Shown here in pieces: positions 23,338 to 33,775 of a stretch of 64,000 nt of DNA. The first letter of the stretch is position 1. Every line of letters begins with the position of its first letter. This DNA comes from Hymenochaete sp. R1 (taxonomy: Eukaryota > Basidiomycota > Agaricomycetes > Hymenochaetales > Hymenochaetaceae), in assembly GCA_019400425.1 (NCBI GenBank), contig JAFREE010000061.1:62001-126000 (forward strand), written 5' to 3'. A program made the translations under genes and the position numbers. The notes under the pieces were generated by a model. The model searched no databases and was not told the origin of the DNA. It saw only the letters and a list, made by a program, of their open reading frames with translations.

Positions 23338-25659
23338 TCAAGCCTTTCGACGAGGAGGTGCCGGTAGAATTGTAACACGTTCATTATTGACGGTCTGCAC
23401 ACGGGAAGAGAGACGCCTCGTATCACTTCTCACCGGGCCATCAACGTCAGATTCGTCCGTCTGGTTTAAGAGCTTTAACAGTTCTTCATGCGGAATGATG
23501 GGTCCGGCAATCGACGCTGCATTTCTCGACCTCAAACCTTTCAGCGTATGACCTTTATCGCCCGTGCCCAGAGTGGCATGATCCACGGACTGGGACCGTT
23601 CATGTTTATGCTTGCTGAGTTTCCCGTGTCCGCGCATCAGCTCCTCCTTACTCGTCTCGCTGAGACTTCCGCGTCTATGCTTCGAGAATGTCTTCTGCGG
23701 TGCTGGTGAAACATCCGCTGATTGCTCTGAGGTAGGAATGGGCGGGACAGGAATAGTCTCAGAAATAGATCCTCGACGCATGCGCGCTGTTGCTTTCGCA
23801 AATACGCTTCTGGCGCTTTTGTGCGAGGTGATGGATGCCTTCGAAGGGCTTGCATCCAGGGATTGATGCGAGTCGTGGGTAGGGACAGATACAGACTCAG
23901 AAGATATGACAGATGCGCGAGTAGACCCTGCATGCATGGTATGAGAAGCTTGTTGTTTTATTGGCAGTGGTGGTAGCACCGGCGGTTCGAGTTTCTGGGC
24001 AGTGATTTTCGGAAGGAGCGTCTTCCACATGACATGAAAAACTTTGACCTTGTTCGCCCTCGAACGATCTAGCAAGGCGGGCGTACAGCTGAACGAGAGC
24101 GGCGTGAGTGTCTTCTCGCCTTTGTGTGCGCTCCGGGCGTCTGGTCTCCTGCTCGAGATGAAATATTCAAAGCGCCAGTTGAGCCGAACGACAGGTCCGC
24201 CATCTCCGAGTCCCACTCCTGCTCCCCCTGTGTTAAGTCGTTGGTCCTCCGTCCCTTGTACAAAAAACACACCGTTGTCACGCAAAGTGAGCGTCGCCGT
24301 CCTGGAGATATAATCCCTCGTCTCATCTCCATTAACAGTGATCCGATTGAGCGTCGGGCCGCGATCAAGAGCAGCATGGTGGAAGTAATGAGGAGAACGA
24401 GAGACAGGCAAAAACTCTGCGACTGAGGTAAAGAGAGGGTCCGCATCTGCGAGTTGGGAGCAAGATAATTCTTCAGAGGGATCTAACAATCCGTTTGCAA
24501 CTGATCCGAGGAAGAATTGGGGACGAATAGCACGGAAACCTTCTTGGTCAATCCAGAGCTCGATGACAGTATCGCGGAGCCATGGAGCATGCTTGAGATT
24601 TGGGACGAGTTCGGCCTGCTCGGTACTTTTTTTAACCTCTTCGATCTCGGCACATTCATCGATCTCAATCATTGGAGGGCTCGCTGGCTCCTCTTTCGAC
24701 CATACATACTCCTTCCCCGCTTCTTTTGGTTTTTCTGGGTGTTTAAAATTGGACAGCTCTTTCTGGAACATAGACTGTGTCGGAGTCTGGTCTTCGTCGA
24801 CAAGTATCTGGCTGGGCACCGAGCTTCTTGTGAGGTTCATTGAAGGGAGAGAAAGCCTGTTTGGAATATCAGAGATTTTTTTGTTAGAAATGCTTGACAT
24901 CCTTTTCTCGCGGAACGAGCTTCTTGTCGGTGTTTTGTCTTCGCAGTCATAGGCTCTTTGACCGAGCCTATCGAGTTGGCTGATTCGAAAGGAGGATTGG
25001 GTCGGAGTCTTGTCATCATCAGGGCAATACGCGCGAGGGGCTACCAGACAATTTTCTTTGTTGTCCTCGTTGGCGCGATTTGAGGGAGGTGAAGCCCGGT
25101 GCTCTTCACGAAGGGACTTCGATGAGGCAAAATAAGCGGAGTGTGCGAAGTCTGATACGTGTTCGCTCTTCCCCTGACCCTCATGGTTGTCGAAGTCGGT
25201 GACATTTACCGCGGGAGCGCTACACGACGGTACGATGACGTGGTCCAGTGAGTCCGAAGACGTCGAACTGTGGAAGAACGAAGAACGCGGCGAATCGATG
25301 GCTGATCCACATCCCGTGAAGTCAAAAGTTGCCGTCATCGGACTGAGTATCCCCGTTCGCTTCCCAAACGTATTGAGGGAGCTAGTGCTATCACTCATAG
25401 GAAAGAAGGCAGCCACCGGAGAGAACTTTGCAAGAGGTGGAAGACTGGGCTTGAGAGCTTCCATCTTGGATTGCCTCTCTTCAGGAGGAGTCGGACTAGT
25501 GGTGAGGAAATTGAAAATGAGGGGAATTTCTCCCGATCCGCTAAGACAGGCATTGATAGAGACTGTCGGTGTTATAGGTGGAGATGGCAAACATAATTTG
25601 TCGAGGGCAAAGAGAGAGCTAGAGCTCTTGCGAATACCGGGTTCTGGAAATGAGGACAT
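23338..25659 (-). CDS. Hypothetical intronless 773-residue protein with TPT(Q/R)S repeats
   Basis: One long frame with no intron. The N-terminal half is Ser/Pro-rich and probably disordered. Between about residues 210 and 320 it carries three copies of a short motif: DDKTPTQSSF, EDKTPTRSSF and DEDQTPTQSMF. A compact region follows (about 370-540) with APWLRDTVIELWIDQEGFRAIRPQFFLG, EFLPVSRSPHYFHHAALDRGPTLNRITV, RTATLTLRDNGVFFVQGTE and LNWRFEYFISSR, then a basic Ser-rich tail. I recall this compact region as a conserved but uncharacterised agaricomycete family; I cannot name a domain. The TP-containing motifs look like kinase or docking sites (inference). A long antisense frame (25187-25678) is a shadow. 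Confidence 0.78.
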   Translation of the reverse strand: MSSFPEPGIRKSSSSLFALDKLCLPSPPITPTVSINACLSGSGEIPLIFNFLTTSPTPPEERQSKMEALKPSLPPLAKFSPVAAFFPMSDSTSSLNTFGKRTGILSPMTATFDFTGCGSAIDSPRSSFFHSSTSSDSLDHVIVPSCSAPAVNVTDFDNHEGQGKSEHVSDFAHSAYFASSKSLREEHRASPPSNRANEDNKENCLVAPRAYCPDDDKTPTQSSFRISQLDRLGQRAYDCEDKTPTRSSFREKRMSSISNKKISDIPNRLSLPSMNLTRSSVPSQILVDEDQTPTQSMFQKELSNFKHPEKPKEAGKEYVWSKEEPASPPMIEIDECAEIEEVKKSTEQAELVPNLKHAPWLRDTVIELWIDQEGFRAIRPQFFLGSVANGLLDPSEELSCSQLADADPLFTSVAEFLPVSRSPHYFHHAALDRGPTLNRITVNGDETRDYISRTATLTLRDNGVFFVQGTEDQRLNTGGAGVGLGDGGPVVRLNWRFEYFISSRRPDARSAHKGEKTLTPLSFSCTPALLDRSRANKVKVFHVMWKTLLPKITAQKLEPPVLPPLPIKQQASHTMHAGSTRASVISSESVSVPTHDSHQSLDASPSKASITSHKSARSVFAKATARMRRGSISETIPVPPIPTSEQSADVSPAPQKTFSKHRRGSLSETSKEELMRGHGKLSKHKHERSQSVDHATLGTGDKGHTLKGLRSRNAASIAGPIIPHEELLKLLNQTDESDVDGPVRSDTRRLSSRVQTVNNERVTILPAPPRRKA

Positions 25660-26557
25660 TAGGGCAACAAGATGTTGAGTAGCATGGGAACCGATGTTAT
25701 AGGTTGGTGGAAGAGGCTGACTGGTCTTTAGTTGTATACCCAGTCTTCATCCTAATGTTAATGGGTTCCGGATTAACCTCAGGTCACACAGCGAAATGAT
25801 CACTCATTATAAGTCAATACCAGTTTCAGCTGACGAACGAATGACCGCCTTTTTCGCTGTCAAATATTAGTCAAGTCGGAACCAAAGGGGAAAAAAAGAA
25901 AGAAACGCACATTTTCAGATTGGGCTTGAAATGTTCGACAAAAGCTGTATGTTCGTTGCTTGCCATCTACGAAGACTGTGAGATATCTTAAGCATACTGT
26001 GACCTTGAAGAAAATAATTAAAATATCAGAACGTCCTGTTTGATGCGAAGGATAGGGAAAAAAAAGGTTAGGAAGGAAGAGAGGAAGGAAGAGAAGGAAC
26101 ATAGGAAATATGCGGAGCGATTGCGGTTGCGGTTGCGGGCAGCGTCGATCCGGCCCTCAAGAACGGAAGGGTGGACCCGGCGGAACCGTTGAGAACGAGC
26201 AACGAGCAGCAAGCACGTCGACCTTGCCTTCTACCCGTCGTCGCGAAGGAAACAACCAGATCCATTTATTCTCTTAGCATCAGCCTTGAACATACTCTCC
26301 TCGCTTTCATTATCGTCCAACGCACTTTTCTTTCTGGCTTTATAACGGTACAATGTACGTCTTAGGTCGTCGTTTGATCGGGATAGGGGAACGTGCACTC
26401 TGTTCAATACACGCTGCCCCGCTAATCCCACCTTTCTGCCTCGTGTATTCCGCTTCCCTCTTCAGTTGCTTATCCTCATTGCCAGCCAGCGTAGCGCCCC
26501 TCTGTCCTATCCTATCTCTACGCAGTCCCGCTCTGTGGTAGATCGAAAGTCATCAGT
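25660..26557. other. Divergent intergenic region, promoter of rac1 and the intronless gene
   Basis: About 900 bases between two divergent starts. The part nearest rac1 is pyrimidine-rich (26380-26520), as in many fungal 5' leaders. No gene seen. Confidence 0.4.
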
Positions 26558-27545
26558 ATGAACGCCGTTCAGGCTATCAAATGTACGAACTCTGCTGCAC
26601 GCGTCTTCTACGTTATCCTAATTCCTTTGCCGCAGGTGTGGTTGTGGGTGATGGTGCCGTTGGGAAGGTCTGTGCCAGAATACAAACTATTGCACGACGC
26701 CTTTCGTCTGACAATGTCTTGGCTGTAGACTTGTCTTTTGATATCTTACACAACAAATGCTTTCCCAGTACGTCGCCTCATCTTCATATATCTTCAGCGT
26801 TTTCATTATCTTTCCAGGGCGAATATATCCCAACAGGTGCTATCAAACAACTTTTATCGTTAGAATGGACCATTGATGATAGCATCCTTAGTCTTCGACA
26901 ACTACTCTGCGAGCGTTATGATTGATGGCAAAACTATCTCACTCGGTCTCTGGGATACTGCTGGCCAGGAAGACTATGACCGTCTGCGTCCTCTTTCCTA
27001 CCCTCAGACGGACGTCTTCTTGGTCTGCTTCTCTCTCGTCAGCCCGCCGAGCTTTGAGAACGTGAGAACGAAAGTGAGTCGTCGTTATCATCTTTGACAT
27101 CAGTGAGAAATGTTTAACAGTGTCGTACATCATCAGTGGTATCCAGAAATTTCACACCATGCTCCTTCGACATCTTTGCTACTTGTTGGGACCAAACTTG
27201 ACCTCCGTGACGACCAGCCAACAGTTGATAAGCTCCGCGACAGGTGTGTATCTCCTAAGTTGTGGTTATGAAAAGGTGCTGACACTGCAGTCATTCAGAC
27301 GCATGGCCCCCATCACTTTCCAGCAAGGTCTTCAGATGCAGAAAGATATTAGGGCAGTCAAGTACCTCGAGTGCTCTGCATTGACCCAGAAGAACTTGAA
27401 AACTGTCTTTGACGAAGCCATCCGAGCCGTCTGTGAGTAATCGTCCATTTTTCTCATGTACCTTCCAAAGCACTTATAAGTTTCAGTATACCCTCCTGCA
27501 AAGGACAAAAAGCCCGGCAAGAAGTCGGGATGTGTTATTGCTTGA
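26558..27545 (+). CDS. rac1: Rac-type Rho GTPase
   Basis: Eight exons (26558-26582, 26636-26667, 26729-26767, 26818-26836, 26892-27073, 27137-27243, 27299-27432, 27487-27545) give 198 residues. Motifs: P-loop GDGAVGKT (13-20), switch I through GEYIPTVFDNYSA, switch [26 protein letters not shown] for guanine recognition, and [25 protein letters not shown]. The wording [23 protein letters not shown] and [12 protein letters not shown] favours Rac over Cdc42 or RhoA. A short basic linker ([10 protein letters not shown]) precedes the CaaX box CVIA. Rac in filamentous fungi controls polarised growth and hyphal branching, acting through PAK kinases and NADPH oxidase. The CaaX ends in Ala rather than Leu, which would favour farnesylation over geranylgeranylation by the general rule. 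Confidence 0.95.
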
Positions 27546-28797
27546 GATTAGACCAAACTAGATAAGAATTCGGGGGATGTGATCGGAGCATTTGAATCCG
27601 CCTCTCATAGCTCCCTTTCATGATCGACCTTTTTCTCTTCTAACAATCACCATCCTGGACCGGGTTCAGCCCAATTCTGCTTCCATTCTAATCTCAGCGA
27701 TTGTGCGGCACTCAAGTACTGTCGTCAGCGTTAAGAAGCGGATCGCCTATCCTTCCCCACAAATTGTCACGAACTATCCAAACCCAACCCCCGTCACGTC
27801 TTGAGCGGGCAGGAAATGACTGTGAGAGGCACCTTTCTCGAGCCTGTTCCTTCCTCTTTGTTACGATTCCCTTCTCTTTGGTCCACTCAAACCGTTCTCG
27901 CATGGGTCATATATTCTCCTCAGTCTTCTCTTTTCCTTTCTTACCTTCGTGTCCTCTTTTCTCTTCTCCCTGCTCTCTTTTCCTTCTCTTGTTTCTATAT
28001 CTTCGTTCTCCTCTTCCCTGCTCCTCGTCTCCTTTTCCTTGTTTCCAATATTTTCTTACCTCAATACATCCCATCGATTATAAGAATCCACCTTTGTATG
28101 CATGAGAACGATGCGTTTATGTTCTTCCATGTAATTTGACCGTATTTCTTTTTGGTTGCTCGTTCGGTCGTCTCTGCTGCCGCTCCTGCTGCTGCTGGGG
28201 ATTCCCATGAACGACTATATAGAATCGGCGGGCGGCGCAGTCGTTGATGTTGTTGCGAGGCAAAATCGTATCAGACTTTATTCACGTCCTAGATTGCATG
28301 CTTGATGAACGAAGCTTTCGTTTGATGAGCCTGTTTGATGCCATACATTCGGGCTCAGCCAAGTGAGAAGAAAGCAAGACTCAAGTGGTCGCGTCCGTTG
28401 ATTGATCCGTAGCTTGGCTGTATCATTTCGTTGTTCTCTGTCTCATACATTCTTGCTCATATATGTACAATATAAAAAATACCATCGCCACTGGCAGCCA
28501 TTCCACGACCACTACTATCAATGCGTTTTACTAGTAGTGAGATATATCATGATGGTCGTAACTTCAAAGCTCACCGGTAAGTCCGGTAGTGGTAAACCGG
28601 TACTGCGGTCCGGTTAGTAATCCTCTACAATGACGTAATAGCCGGATTACTTGCCTTTTGCGTTTGTCTTTCCGTGCGAAGCGGGAGAAGGGGCGCAAAC
28701 CAGAGTAGCAGAGCAGTGTTGCCCCTTGCTTCTTCAACATCAACCATAAGGACTTGGCAACCTATCTACAAGAAGAGCTCAAAGCTCAGCTTGACCC
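27546..28797. other. Intergenic region
   Basis: About 1.25 kb between rac1 and the F-box gene. It contains a pyrimidine-rich tract at about 27840-28070 and a GCTGCTG-type run near 28180-28200. No supported gene or RNA. Confidence 0.4.
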
Positions 28798-29806
28798 ATG
28801 GCTGAGGAAAAAACTCTTCGTCTACTTCGACTACACTGTACAACGAGTGAACCTGAGGGAGCTTCCTTGACTTCGCTCCCTCAAGAGGTCATCCTGCGAA
28901 TACGTATGTCCTTTGCTCTTACCTCTCCCTCAGAACGATACCAATACTCATTGACCAATTTTCAGTACTATACTTAGATCTTCCAGACCTCCATGCCTTG
29001 AAACGTGCCTCCCCTTTATTCTTCGTACCCCTCGTGGAAGACCGGCATCTGAATGCAACCCGAATCCGTATCGTCGCTCCCTCTCGTATTTCACACGCAT
29101 TGTTTGCGTTCAACGGGTTATTGAGGCCCAGCATACCTGACCTTATCCATTGGGGGATACTACGAGGCCTTGGAATCGAACGTCGGTGGAGGGCGGGAAT
29201 GTACTTCAATTCTGTAGAGGTAAGAAACGACCTCTTTTTGTCTTATTTCTTACATGAAAGCTTAACGTGTACGTGTACGTTTCCGATATGCGTCGTGTCC
29301 TCTAGTCTGTCAAGCAATACGAATCATCACGACATCTCCAGCTTACGCGAATAAGACACGTTATAGAGACCCATCTCGTCAAACGTGTCCTTCCCGCAAG
29401 TGAGCCATGTTCGCCGCAAGAGTCCAAGACACATGCTCATGCTATCTCTCAGTCTTGTCAAGCACTGTCAGCATCACCAGTCCGGAAAGCACATGATCCA
29501 GAATCTCGACTCTCTCCTCGTCTTCATCCCACACTTCGAAGCCTGAAATGGAGCCAGCGTCGTGACGCGTTTGCACGTATGGTTCGATCCGGGAGGTGTA
29601 TCAGCCTTAGTCGCCGGCCTGGCAACTCCAAACGCATGGGTGGATCAGGGACAGATAGTGGGTCAAGCTCGACTACTCGAAGCTGGTTTGAAGGACCTGG
29701 GTATGGGATTTGGGAAGAGAGTGAGCGCGTGAGACTCGCTATCTGCCCTGGCATTAGCCAGTTTGTGCGCTTCTGGGAAAGTGGCGCACAGGAGTCCCAA
29801 GGGTAA
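28798..29806 (+). CDS. F-box-like protein
   Basis: Three exons (28798-28903, 28966-29219, 29306-29806) give 286 residues in consistent phase. Near the N-terminus (about 26-60) lies an F-box-like helix set: LTSLPQEVILRILLYLDLPDLHALKRASPLFFVPLVEDR. F-box proteins link substrates to the SCF ubiquitin ligase through Skp1. The rest is short, with no obvious leucine-rich repeats: a region with LLRPSIPDLIHWGILRGLGIERRWRAG, then a Ser/Arg-rich middle and an aromatic C-terminus (SWFEGPGYGIWEESERVRLAI). Agaricomycetes have large F-box families, so this assignment fits, but the motif is short and the substrate is unknown. Confidence 0.68.
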
Positions 29807-30964
29807 TCAAGCTCAAGGTTATACTTTAGTCACCTGCTAGGCGTTGACATTTGGCTGGTCTGTTTATTGAAGTTGATGCTTGAAGGTGAAGCTATGACCC
29901 AAACATGCGTGCGATACAGACTGATTCTTCCCGTTGTTTTGCATTTGTTTGCTTTGCTCGTCATGATTTAATTTATACCCGTATATACTTAATATTTCTT
30001 CTATCATACTATATGTTTCTCTCTTTTATCGACTACTGCTGAGAGCCTGACCTGGTTGGCGTTGGGTGAGAAAGGGGCTCGGGCTCGAATGAGAACGTTG
30101 ATCCGAGCTTCCTAATCTGGATGCGAAGGTTGATTCCGATCCTCAATATTGACGACCACGTCGTCTCGCATTCTTCTTCTGAAGTTTTTTGCTAACCCAT
30201 TCAGTTTGTTTCGATCGACAAGCAATTGAAATACACTTCAAACTTTCACGGCTTAGAGTTCGCGTCTCCACCCTCGAACGTGTCTGACAACCAATACAAT
30301 CTCCTCGTTCCTCGTATTCAGATCGTCTCAATTGAAGTATCTTGCGCGCGGTCCAAGTCTCTCAACCTCTGTCTTTCACTCAACCTCTGGGTTTGCGACT
30401 CTGAGACATGATTTTTGGAGAAGCTTGCGGGAAGCGATGCCAACAACGAAGAAACCGAGCATGGTGCACGTAGAGCGCCTTTTCTCTGTCAAACTCATGC
30501 TGTTTTCGCATGGCGCACAAGCTAGACGCGAATGAAGGCAATCGACACGCCTTTTTTCGAACAGACGGGAGGGTGAATTTCATCTCTGATCGCTCCGCAT
30601 CACATCGACCTCTACTCCTTCTCGTCCGAGGAAAAGAATTGGAAGAAAAAACAGTCCTAGGATTGAAGGGTCGGTACAATGCATTCGTATTTCGCGCGTG
30701 TTGCGCTCACTCATTTGAAGATCGCAACGTGATTCACGCCGAAAGAGGCTTCGTCCCTCTCGAAATGGCAGCTGTCTTGCCCGTTTCTTGAAATTCTTCG
30801 ATCGCGAGCGACGTCAATATAAAATAAAGGGAATGGGTCCTACCGGCGACTTGGATTTGAACTGGTCGTCGTCCTCCTTCCCCCTCTTACGCCTTCAACT
30901 AGGTCGACGCCGCTACTAGAGGCCCAACCACGACCACGATACCCACGAAAGAGCTCCGTAAAAG
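29807..30964. other. Intergenic region with unsupported short frames
   Basis: Frames at 30380-30679 (-) and 30510-30791 (+) overlap each other and show no family signal, so neither is called. A T-loop-like string near 30853-30863 does not fold into a tRNA. Otherwise nothing seen. Confidence 0.4.
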
Positions 30965-33270
30965 ATGAGCAACTCGACTTCTCCTGATGCCATACCGGCC
31001 GCCCAGGCTGCTGCCATTGCAGAGGCCCAGCATTTCATTTTTGTGTACGTCCCTCACCTCTTACAATCAACTTCAATACTCCGTTCTTACTTTTCCTCTC
31101 TTAGCGCCCAGATTCATTTCTGCTGTACGCCAGTCTATTATTTTTTTGAATGTTTTTCTCCCTGAGTAGCCGAACTGAATTGCGGCGTTTGTGCACTCTT
31201 TTGGCAGGCATGTGTAAGTCTTGTGTTTCGTCCATGTCAAAGCAAAAAAAAAACTAGGGCTATAAGCTTACCCGTTTAATTTTAAGACGCTGTAGTCGTT
31301 TGGGACTGGATTATCTCTTTACCGAGAGAATATAGATACGTAAGGATTTTACTTTGCCTATGGAACTCGCTCACTTAACTTTTTTTCACAGATCTGGAAA
31401 GTAAGCGGTCGTCTTACCTGTGCTCTGTCGATGCTCATGAACATGCTCTTTGTGAAGTCCAAATGGACGGCGGCCAAGTTTTCGTACATCCTCTGTCGAT
31501 ATTGGGTCTTGCTCGTCATTCCTTACGTCCTGAGCGTGTACGTGAATAACTACACAATGGAGCAGTGCGAAAAGGTGTTAAAGGTACTTAAACTTCTTAT
31601 TTTCCGTTTGAAAGCATAGTCTGTCTGACTCTCTTGGACAGGCCCCAGTAGCCATAGCGATGTGGAATCAAGCATGGGCTGAAGGTGTGTTTATTTGACA
31701 TTCTGTTTCTCGACGACACTTTGTACAACGAATATTATACCATACTAGTGGTCTTGCTCATCAGGACGTACGCGTTCTTCAATCGCAACAATTACCTCCT
31801 ATTCGCTTTGTGCGCTGGTCTCACTGGAGTCATAACATACCAACTCTACGTTGACATTTCCCAGATGCTACGTGAGTCCAAATTTCTCGTTTTGACACAT
31901 CACCCTTCGTGGATTTACAATGGCTCCTTAGCACTTCCATTTGTGACACCGCCATTTGTAAGTTCTCCCGCGGAGATTGTGTTGGCGAAGTCCCTGCTGA
32001 CGCAACGCAACAGGACAAAGGACCTTGCTTCCCGATGTCCAAACCCCACTCAGCCCATATTCTAGGTTTCTTCGTACGCATCCTACCCATTTCCAACACG
32101 TTCTTAGTTTTTCCCTGACGTAGAGGACACTCACTTGTCCAGGTGGCCAGTCTTGCCTTCGATGCTACCGTCACGTCGTTGACGGTCTGGAAAGCGATCC
32201 GGCTGAGGCGCATGTACGGTGCAGCTTCAAGTCCACTCATTCAAACCTTTCTCCACGAAGGCATCTTCTATTTCGTGCTCATTTCTATCGCAAACCTCGT
32301 GAGTTCGATTTATATTTTCGGTTCAAGTCAGTCAAGATACCCGCAACTTAAGTCTATTTGATTATTAGATCAACGGTATTTTCTACTTACAGTAAGCCAG
32401 TTCCCAAATCGACTGTTAATAAATCATCCCTCAGCAACTAATCCATCTACGTATCTCTCTAAACTTAAAACTAGACCAAAAGCCGTCATGTCCGCCATCA
32501 ACGTCCCGCTCAGCATCATGTTCTCCGACATCCTCGCCTGCCGCATGATCCTCGACCTTCGCTCCAGAGGCCAAGAACTCTCCCAACCAACCACCATCAA
32601 CCGAACCCCCACTCTCCCTCTCCACCTCCCTTCTTCCAACGACGACACCTCCACAGACCCCTCGACCCTCGACCTTGAGGGGCGTCAACGCGGACGGTAT
32701 GCGCCGAACGGGAGGAGGACGGCGTCCGGTGGAGGGATGCTTTCAGACACGTATTTCTCAGAGGTGTCAGGCTCGGATCCGATGTTCTTCACGACAAAGA
32801 GTTCCGAGGCCGGTGGTGGCGTCGGTATCGGTACCGGAGATGGCAACGACGCAGGCATCCCCACAATGAACTACCGCGACCGAAGCGACAACAAAGGTAA
32901 ACTCGGTTTCCCACAAGCCCAATCCCAAACCCAAGCCCAAGGAAAGCCAAAAGGGATGCGCGCCCTCCTCCGGGGAAATAGCCAGAGACCGTCCGTCTCG
33001 ACGAATACTAACCGCAATAATAATAACGCGATGACGGCCACCATCAACTCGGCCGCGTTCGCGTCGACGACGGACAGTGGCGATAGTGGTGGGGTCAGTC
33101 CCGATGATGTAGAATTGCGGAATATGGAGGGGAAGGATGGGCGTGGTACGGGTGCGATGATTGCTGGTGTCCATAGCGGAGAAGTGAATGCTCGCTCTCA
33201 GCAGGGGCATGGGACAAGGACGAGTGATTTGAGTGGGGTCAGAGTGGACGTGGAGAAAACGTGCATGTAA
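30965..33270 (+). CDS. DUF6533 membrane protein with long disordered tail, dispersed copy D
   Basis: Clear exons: 31287-31339, 31392-31583, 31642-31684, 31749-31871, 31932-31957, 32014-32073, 32143-32298, 32369-32391, 32475-33270. The first coding exon starts at 30965 and ends near 31044, but the junctions between 31044 and 31287 are unresolved. The DUF6533-type segment is AVVVWDWIISLPREYRYIWKVSGR. Hydrophobic segments follow (FSYILCRYWVLLVIPYVLSVYV, VVLLIRTYAFFNRNNYLLFALCAGLTGVITYQLY, VASLAFDATVTSLTVWKAIRL, INGIFYLQ then AVMSAINVPLSIMFSDILACRMIL). This V-x-R-x-YA-x-[YF]xRN layout is common in a DUF6533 subgroup of Agaricomycetes. The last about 240 residues are Ser/Thr/Gly/Gln-rich and probably disordered and cytosolic. 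Not close to the tandem trio in sequence. Function unknown. Confidence 0.78.
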
Positions 33271-33775
33271 AATGAGAGAGAATGGCACGTAAAATCCGAT
33301 GTTGTTTGCAAGGACATTTCTTTATCGTTTCTTCGTCTTTTTACGCACGACTCCCGGTGGGGGGGGGATTGGGGCACCATTGACGTTTGGTCTGTAACTT
33401 GTGAATATATGCTTTGTCCATTTTTGCTCTCTTCGTGCCGTGCTTTCTGCTCTATCCAATAGTAATCTACCGCGTCAAATTTATTTTGTGAAAATCGTGT
33501 GACAAGGTACATAAATCGAGACTATAACAGCATTTCGTTTTCACCATCGAATAAATTAGTAAGACATCAAAGAAGCACATGCAAAATTCCGTCGTGAGTT
33601 GGTCGACCGAGGCCAATAATGAGGCCAATAATCTGTCTGCAGCGGAGTAAAAAAAAACTCGCAAAGCGATGCATAAAACGTGAAAAAGAATGACTGAAGT
33701 GGGTTACGCTAGAGAGGAGGGCCTCAATTCGGAGGGTTCAAGAAACAAATAATATAGAACCAGACTGGCAGAGTC
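33271..33775. other. Intergenic region, convergent 3' ends
   Basis: About 500 bases with a G-run at about 33357-33367 and A-runs. No gene recognised. Confidence 0.45.

Noticed and set aside
25187..25678. 163-codon frame antisense to the intronless 773-residue gene
   Set aside because: No family signature, and the opposite frame is much longer with repeated motifs.
30835..30880. T-loop-like string on the minus strand
   Set aside because: The flanking bases do not pair as a T-arm and no other tRNA arms are present.
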